DNA from: Phoronis australis
Lineage: Eukaryota > Phoronida > Phoronidae
Length of the DNA stretch: 64,000 nucleotides
Reading direction: 5' to 3'
Assembly: GCA_002633005.1 (NCBI GenBank)
Contig: NMRA01000677.1
Location: 124,001 to 188,000 of the forward strand
Made by a program: the position numbers and the translations under genes. This document shows, one piece after another, positions 52,201 to 60,700 of the stretch. The notes beneath the pieces were generated by a model that made no database searches, had not been told where the DNA came from, and saw only the letters and a list, made by a program, of their open reading frames with translations. The stretch's first letter is position 1, and each line of letters begins with the position of its first letter.

Positions 52201-55200
52201 AGCGTCGGAAAAATGAAAGAGTTATTATGTAATTGCTCAGTGATGTTTCTATGCCCCTATAGTTATCTGCGGTTAGTTTTTTGTCGTAGTGTGAACAACA
52301 ATATGTGTAGCCACATAATCTCAAAATGTTTTTTCATTTACGAAAAGTTTTCGGAGACGGACATCACCTTTCTTCCTGATAAAGTACTGTTATAAGAACT
52401 ATGAATCCTTTGCTTAAATATTGGGGAAAATATTAGAGTAAATTTCTAGATTTATGTTTCTTGTATCATTTATGCTTTGTTTTACTTGTGAAGTGAAATG
52501 GTGATGCATGCAATTTCAACTGTTGGCTCTTTGAAAATTTCACCAGTCGACCTCGTAGTCATCAGTTCTGTTAAGGCCTGGTCCAGGCTACATGGTTGGG
52601 TGGTCGCATGAGTTCCACGGTTCATAATTTGGGTACTCTAGTTTCTTACGGACCCAAGCACATATTTGTGGACTTGGAAATTCGATAAGCGAGTGTTTTC
52701 ACAACTGTCAATCAGAAATGTTGAGGCGAGCACTTAATCCATGTTGTGTGACGGGACATGCTATTGGCAAGCTCAGACGAATCGCACAATAGATCACATG
52801 TCATTGGGTTAATAAGATAACACACCACTGATTAGATTGCTTAGTGTAGATTCCTTATGAAATGTATTATTTAGTTTACAGATTTTAGAAATTACTGCAA
52901 TTCAATGATTCTCAAAGAGAACCAGAAGCTTGAAAGATCTGTGGCGTTATTCAACGGCCTGTCCAGCTGGATTCAGTGTATGGTACTTAGTAAGACTACA
53001 CCCCAACAGAGGGCAGATGTCATTGTCAAGTTCCTTAATATTGCCAAAGTAAGTGATGCCTAAGTTTGACAACTTCTGAGCACAGCACAGGGGTTTAGTT
53101 CATGGATTGTCATGTGCGAGGTCAGAGATCAAAGTCTGTGTTCTTTGTCGTATACTATGAGGATTCCTACACCTTTCTTTTGCCTCTCTGCACTCGGTCG
53201 TAACTTGAGGGCGTGCCAATGAGTGAATGTGATGTGAATGTAATAATCCTCTGTCTTGAGGTTGTACTTGTTAAACATGTATTAAAAAAGTTATTTATTA
53301 TTCGTGACTGTTTGAATTTTTGTGGTGGGGTGTGTATAGCACTTTGTAACAAAACTACTCCCCACTTACTTGTAGTCAGTTTATGCACATTATCATTCAT
53401 GTATTAGTGACTGAATTTATAATTATTTTACTCGCATGTCCACGTATATTTACCGCATGATGAAAAATTGGAATTTTATTTTGTCTAGTGAAGTTTCTCA
53501 CAAAATTTAGAACATTCAAGAATCAGTATTACTATTGCACAGTGCAGATGTAGTGTAGCAAATACTTGCCTTGGTTGACTTTCCATTTACTAAAGCAAGC
53601 TTCGAAATGTTTTTGAAAAGTATAGAATACAGCCAAATTTTTTCCTTCAAATAAAAGAGAAGTTATTAATTCCCCATGAGTTTCTTGTGAGAACTCTCGA
53701 CATATCGCCTTTAATCAAGTTGTGCTTATAGTTTACATTTTCCGTTCCTTTTAGCGACTTCATCACATTCAAAACTACAACACCCTTATGGCGGTTGTCG
53801 GCGGTCTAACTCACAGTGCCCTAGCTAGATTGTCAAGAACAAACGCATGTCTTCCCTCGGATGCTCAGAAGGTATGAGTCATTTTTATCAATACCAAAAG
53901 CAGAAAATGTGACAATAAAATTAGAAAAAAATTAATCATCGAATGTGCAGTAGCGTTTAGCTAAATGTAGGCATGTAATCTGATCAAGTACAGAACTCAT
54001 GCGTCTCCGTTGTGTGTATTATTGAGGCGAATGGTTGTTTGTTGTTGATCGTAATTCTTGAATTTGGGACGGCCAATCTTGCCTATTTCTAAACTTTTGT
54101 GGAAGCTCCGTCCTTGAGCAAAATAATTAATTTTTCACTGTCCTTAACTGGAGAGTTTTTATCGTAAATCTTCAGGAAAAAGTGCGATGGCAAAAGTACT
54201 TGCAAAGTAGCTAACTAACGTTGAGACTTGCCTGTGTTGGTGTCCAGAGACTGAATTTGATGAAGCTTATGCTTCTGTTTTCAGACACTGACTGAGTTGA
54301 CAGAGTTACTATCGTCCAGTAACAACTTTGCCAATTACAGAAGGGCGATTGGCCAAGCAGAGGGATTCAGAATACCTATACTGTGAGTGTGCTTTGGTGA
54401 CAATGTTTTGTGTAAAATGGTTTAAGGTTATGTAGGACCTTAGAAAACGTGTCCAAATTTGGCACCGTAATGGCGGTTTTGGTATTTCATGGTGAACATT
54501 TAACATTTGTTGAACATGTGCTGCCACTGTGAAAGAAAAGCTTGACATTATACTCTCAGTGTCTCTTTCGTTTTCAGTGGTGTCCACCTAAAAGACATGA
54601 TATCATTGCACACAGCTCTACCAGATAAGTTGGAGAATGATCAAGTCAACTTCAGAAAGATGGTCCAACTAAGTATGATCTTCACAGAGTTGACACGTCT
54701 ACAGAATGCCACGCCCCCGTGTGACGCCAACATCGATCAAGTCAACACATTACGTGTGAGTCTCTTGACCTTTATAGAGGTCAGCGTGACCTGGACGTTT
54801 GAGTTGGAATGCTATAATCCAGATGCTTGTATCGGGATGGCCGCATTTTCCATAGTTAAATAGTTTTCATGAACTAATCCTTTTTGCTTTGTTCCATTTC
54901 ATCAAAGTTTTTGTGGGAATTATACAAACGTGAGCAAACTTGTTGGGCAGCTGCAGTGAAGTTTCTGCCATCCTTAGAAATAACGGCGAGTTAATATTAG
55001 TAAGTGTATAAGTAAATAACATTAGGTATATTGAATTCTGTCATGTTTCGCTCAGTAATGGAGATAATAAATTGTAACTAAAATAAAAAGTTAATCTACC
55101 ATTGTTTACGTCTCCAGCTTTGTCTTGACTTGGTGTACACTGAAGATGAAATCTACGAGTTGTCATTAGCTAGAGAACCAAGGAACTCAGTGTCATCCGT

Positions 55201-57698
55201 AAGTTGTCAGCATTTATGCATATTCCGCTATCTTCACTAATTAATTAGTGCAACACGCTCACTATTTAACGATACTTGTTTTCAAAAATGCCAACTCTTC
55301 ATCAAAGTTTCAGCCAAAATCATGTAGGAAATCATAAGTAAGTTAATTTCAAGTCGATGTTTTTTCAACTAGAACATTTTTTAAACTGTCGAGTAACATT
55401 TCGTTTCATTACTTAAATTAAATTATAATGACAATATACTGTAAAATAGCACTTATTTAGGACAAAATATGGCGAACACTTGAAACTGTATTTTTCATCA
55501 GTTTTTTTCTTTGAAGATAAATAATATATGGTGACAATTCATTTTTAATTTCTGTATCATAGCTACTTTGAGAAAGTGTTTTGAAAAATTGAGGGTATTC
55601 ACAACTGTGTTAGAATAGGATTACTTATGGCAGCTAGTTCTGCTTGAATTTGTTGAGATTTTACCGTAAACAGTCTGAGGCTCTGTTTCGTGCGGGAAAC
55701 TCAAACTTTTCAAAATGTAATAGATGAACTGTTCACCTTACGGCTTGTGTCCATTACAGCCTCCAACTCCTACTAAACCAGTGGTGTTCGCCGACTGGTT
55801 AGACGGTGTCAGTCCACCAGATGTCGACACAATCAACAAACATGTCCATGATATGGTAGAGGTAAGAACTTGAAACAGTCTTATAATTACTTATTATTGG
55901 ACCTCAGGTGTAACCTACAAACAATCTTTAATTTGGGAAATACTTGTTATTTAGTGAATTCGTCTATGCCTGGTTTCCTTACGCATACTAACATTTGAGT
56001 TTTGTAAAATAAATATATTTATTTATTAGGTGATACCTTTAGTTCTTGTCCACTTCCAGTTACCGAATAGTTAAGGTAACCTTATGTTCTATTAAAACTT
56101 AGACATTAATTTTTCATTATTATAAGGTGATACCTTTAGTTCTTGTCTACTTCCAGTTACCGGATAGTTAAGATATTCTTATATTCAATTTAAACGTTGG
56201 GCATTATTTTTACATTATTCAGTCTCTTGTTTAACTCCTGGTGACTGGTTGCATTGTGATTACTGACTTTCGAATGCGTTTGAAAACGTGAAAGTTAATT
56301 AAAACATGAAATTGCTACATGAAAAACACCTCCTTACACAAGGTTTCTAACATGCTGTCGTTTTCATTCGGAAACGTGTCAGTTATGACCTTAGTTAAGA
56401 ACACAATTATTTTCCCAAGAGTCTACCTCAGTAATGAGATGTGACCTTATTAATGATGTTGAGCACTTTCACTCCCTCTATAGGCAGTCTTCAATAACTA
56501 TGACCTCAGTAAAGATAGAGCCAAGTACCTTCACTTATAGAACACTTGCTTCTGGGGACTGTTTAATGATGTATGACTTCATTAATGATATGGAGCACTT
56601 TCACTCTCTCTATAGGCAGTATTCAAGAACTATGACCATGACAGAGATGGCTTCATTTCCCACGATGAGTTTGACCAAGTTGCTGGCAACTTTCCTTTCA
56701 TTGAGTCCTTCTGTGTCTTAGACGCCGATCAGTAAGTGATTTAGTGACCATGAGTCAGATTTAAACTTTTTAATTTTTGCCCCTTCGATTAATTGCATTC
56801 AATGAAAAAGAAGTGTACTCGAACCTCAATTTTTATAAGGCACTTGATGTTCAGTTATAAAATATTGTACTCTTGAGTTTCTTTTCTTGGTTATTGTTCA
56901 TACTACCTTAAGTGTTTCTTGCCAGACATGTGGTCACATACCATGGTTCCATTTTACGTTAACTTATAACCGTTGCGTGTATCATACGTCTGGACCCTTT
57001 CTGTACAAGTCACAGAGCTCTCAAATTCTGTGAAAGCTAGAGAGGGAATAGTATACTATGAGAAGTGTGAAGACTTAAAGTCATATTATTTAGTGCTGCA
57101 TGAATGGGCCAAAATAAAATAAAATAAGAATGGAACAGTTTATGAATCCAAACATAACGCTAGTAAGCTCCATTTCAACCATTATACAACTATACAAAAC
57201 AAATGGTTACCAATATTTCACACTTAAATGAGGATCACAAAATCAAATCAAAGTATATTTGATCCTTGCCATTGTGTGAAGCCAGATATCCCAAGGTAAT
57301 AGACATATCAGCTAAACAGCCCTCACTATGAATTATTTAAAATAACCTTTGTCTAATGAGGGTGGATCTATAGCAAACAAAGGAATCAACTTTGGTGAAC
57401 GAAAATTTGTTACGTAATGCTCACGGAAACTCAAGAACGCCAATGACGTGCAAAGGCTAGTAATCTTGCATATTTTCTTATTTAAATAAAAACTTAAAGG
57501 TATTCCACAGTTTTTCAATTACGAAATTGTGTTATTACATATATTTGTAACATAGATCAATTTATTTATACACCTACAAAATATGTCAATCGACAGATAC
57601 TTGCAATGTTGGAAAGATTTTGTGTTAGTTTTGCCCAAATAATTTTGTGTCGCGTTTGTTGCTTTGCTCCTTCTTCCTGTTATCTCCCTTGTTTTCAT

Positions 57699-57730
<32 letters not shown>

Positions 57731-60700
57731 ACTACACGTGTATATAAAGCGTTATGCTTTGACCTAGATATAACATTATGGGTACCACTCGTGTTTCACA
57801 ATATTCTCTGTGCTCACAGAGATGGTTTAATCAGCAAAGCAGAGATGAAGACCTATTTTGTTCGTGCCAACTTCCACGCCCTGAGGAGTCACTTCAAGCA
57901 TGACTTCCACGAGACGACCTACTTTAAGCCTACGTACTGTGTACGCTGTACAGGTCTACTATGGGGACTCATCAAGCAGGGATGGAAATGCAGAGGTGAG
58001 AATGTAGCCAGGGTTTATATTGGGATTCGATTACTTAAAGCAGCTATAAACATGGGGCCCATTCCAGGAAACTGACTTACGTTCATGTCTTTTACTCGAG
58101 TCTAAGATTTGTCTCAACTTCCAAATTTGGAAACTTCCACCGCCACTAAGTTAGTCAAAATTAGGACAAAACTTAAGACGAAAACTTTAGTAGTCTATCT
58201 TAAAATTGAGTGAAATTTAAGATTTATCTTAGCCAGTTCCCTTGCAATGAGCCCCTGCCCACCGTTGCGCAATAAATAACTTTTGATTTAGACCACTTAC
58301 AGATGTGAAATGGGTCTCAAATTATTCCTTAGTGCAATTACTTGTGATTTCTGAGTTTAGGAAGAGCTGACGGTTGTTACTGCTTGAGACAAGACGCTAC
58401 ACGATGACTTGTCACAGCGTGTCATTTTAATCGCCGAGCTTGACCCCAAGCAATAAGGAACTGGTGCTCTTTGCAACAGTGAAAGCCACCTCTTATCAAA
58501 ATAAGGAACTAGCTCAGTCCAATTTTATAGCTTAGGTGGCGCCTTCTGTGGCCTTAATCAACGATTAGTTTCTTCAGTGGAACACTGCTTTGATATGACG
58601 TAACGTTACAGAATTAGTCGTCTTGTTTCTAACTCTGGTTAGAAATGATTCCTTGGCTTGAGAAGAGCTGAAATGTTGTTATTGGTTCAGACTAGGCGCA
58701 TGAAGTTTGCTTGTCACTGATACTAAGCCTGCGAAGCAGTAAGAATGTCAGGGGCATACCAGCCTTTTTGTTGTGACCAATAATTTAATTCAAACAAAGA
58801 CTGAGAACAGAGTGACATTGCTTTGGAAGAGCAAATGTGTTTCTACTCGAAATCCTATAGCAAATTGATCAATTCCATGCCACGGTTCAAATAAAATTGC
58901 AATGTTGTACTTGAATAATGCGACGTGGTTGTTTAAGTTTTGAGATGGAGTCTGAGTCCAGTCTGTCAGTATGGTTCAGTCAGTGAGAAAAAGTAGCCAA
59001 GATTTGTCTGGAAATGAATCATCATTCCAGGTTATTGTTAAACTTAACTCAATTTGGAGATCACTGTGGCTCTTATGCCCTGGAGTGGAGCCTGACCACC
59101 AACCCCTTATTGTTCTTATTCAATGGACAATTTGATCCGTTAAAAGGATCATTGGTCACTGAAAATCAACTTGCCTGATACTTGGTAAGATAGCCAGGTG
59201 TCCATGTTTGTATTGCCATGCAATGGTTGCTTGCAGGCTCTTGCACCATCTGTTCTTGGCAAATATATCTTGGGGCAGATGTTGACTTGCAAGGCCTGGA
59301 ATTAAGTCTGTGTTTGGAATGTTTCAGTTTAACATGGAAAATCCTTAAATGTAGCAAAGTTGTGACATCTTAATTATTTTAGAGTCTGACATATTGATTG
59401 CAGGTCTGGTATATGTTTTTGTCAACAAACTGTTTTCTACCTTCAGTACTAAAACATTAAAAATATGTGTTATTGAATGGTAAAGCATCTGATTCACCAA
59501 TTTTTGACAAAAATTATTGCTAAAATTTGTCTTTTTTCAAATGTTTCTTATGTTCTTTTTGGAGATCTGATGAGGTATGTTTTTGTCAACACACTGTTTG
59601 CTACCTTCAGTTATTAAAAACATTAAAACTATGCATTTTCATAGTGTTATTGAGCGGTAAAATATCACCAATTTCAGACAAAAATTGCTAATTAAAAAAT
59701 TGATTGTTTTTCAAATGTTTCTTATATGTGCACATTAGTTTGTCAAATTATTGTGTGATGGTAGCTATAGTATAGAATTTAATATTTATCTTTCTTTAAG
59801 TATTTATTTGGTACAAGTAACCTTTTATTGAAAAAAATGAAAAAAGCAAAATTTCACTTAATGTCCACCCTGTTATGAGACATTCTAAATCGGTGAGGTT
59901 TTAACCATAAGTGTCGTTCTATCCTGGAGTAAACTCAGGAGCAAAATTTGAGGCAACTTTTTTGCTCTTGCAGAATGTGGAATCAACGCCCACAAACATT
60001 GTCGAGATTTGGTTGTGTACGAGTGTCGTCCTAAAGTGAATGCCGGTAGTTCTGGGAAAGGAGGCGGAGGCAACCTGTTGACACCCAACGGCAGTCCCCC
60101 GACTAGTGAGTATACGGTAATTGTCCGGATAAATGCCCAGGGCGTTAAATACAAAAATTTGCTGGTGAACATTAGTTAATCTGAATGGAATTTTAAAGGG
60201 AAATTGATTAAAATGTTGGGGAGGGAGACAAGCCAACTGTGGATGGGTATTTATCTGGTTAGTTACGTAAGTATAGCTGTCGGTAGTATGATTGTAAAAT
60301 GTTTAATATTATACCCGTTCAGACAGTTATGTGCCTGTGCTCAAATTTTCAATAATTTCAATTTTAACTGTCTGTCATTTTACATGAACATTCTAAGTTT
60401 ATAGGGTCAGGACTACTTGAAGCGTCCATGTTTTTGTGTGTTACCCGACAAAGAGCTTCTCCCAAAATGCATGCATTGATTGTGCTTCCTGTTTTTGTTT
60501 ATCACAGAAATAGGGCCAGAACAACGTCCTTTGTTGCACCATGCGTTAACTTGTTCTTGTAGTTGTGGAATTCCTTATACCTAGTTCTTCCCAAACACAG
60601 TTTCTTCCCAGTTATTTGGAATTAGGCACATTCTAGCCTTAACCCCATCACAGATGTGAATGCCTACTAGCTCATTCAAATGCCTCAAACAAAGTTAACT

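Noticed and set aside
54756-54863. Read-through of RasGRP exon 9
   Set aside because: The sequence after the CGT|GTGAGT donor is not RasGRP-like, and exon 10 joins in phase.
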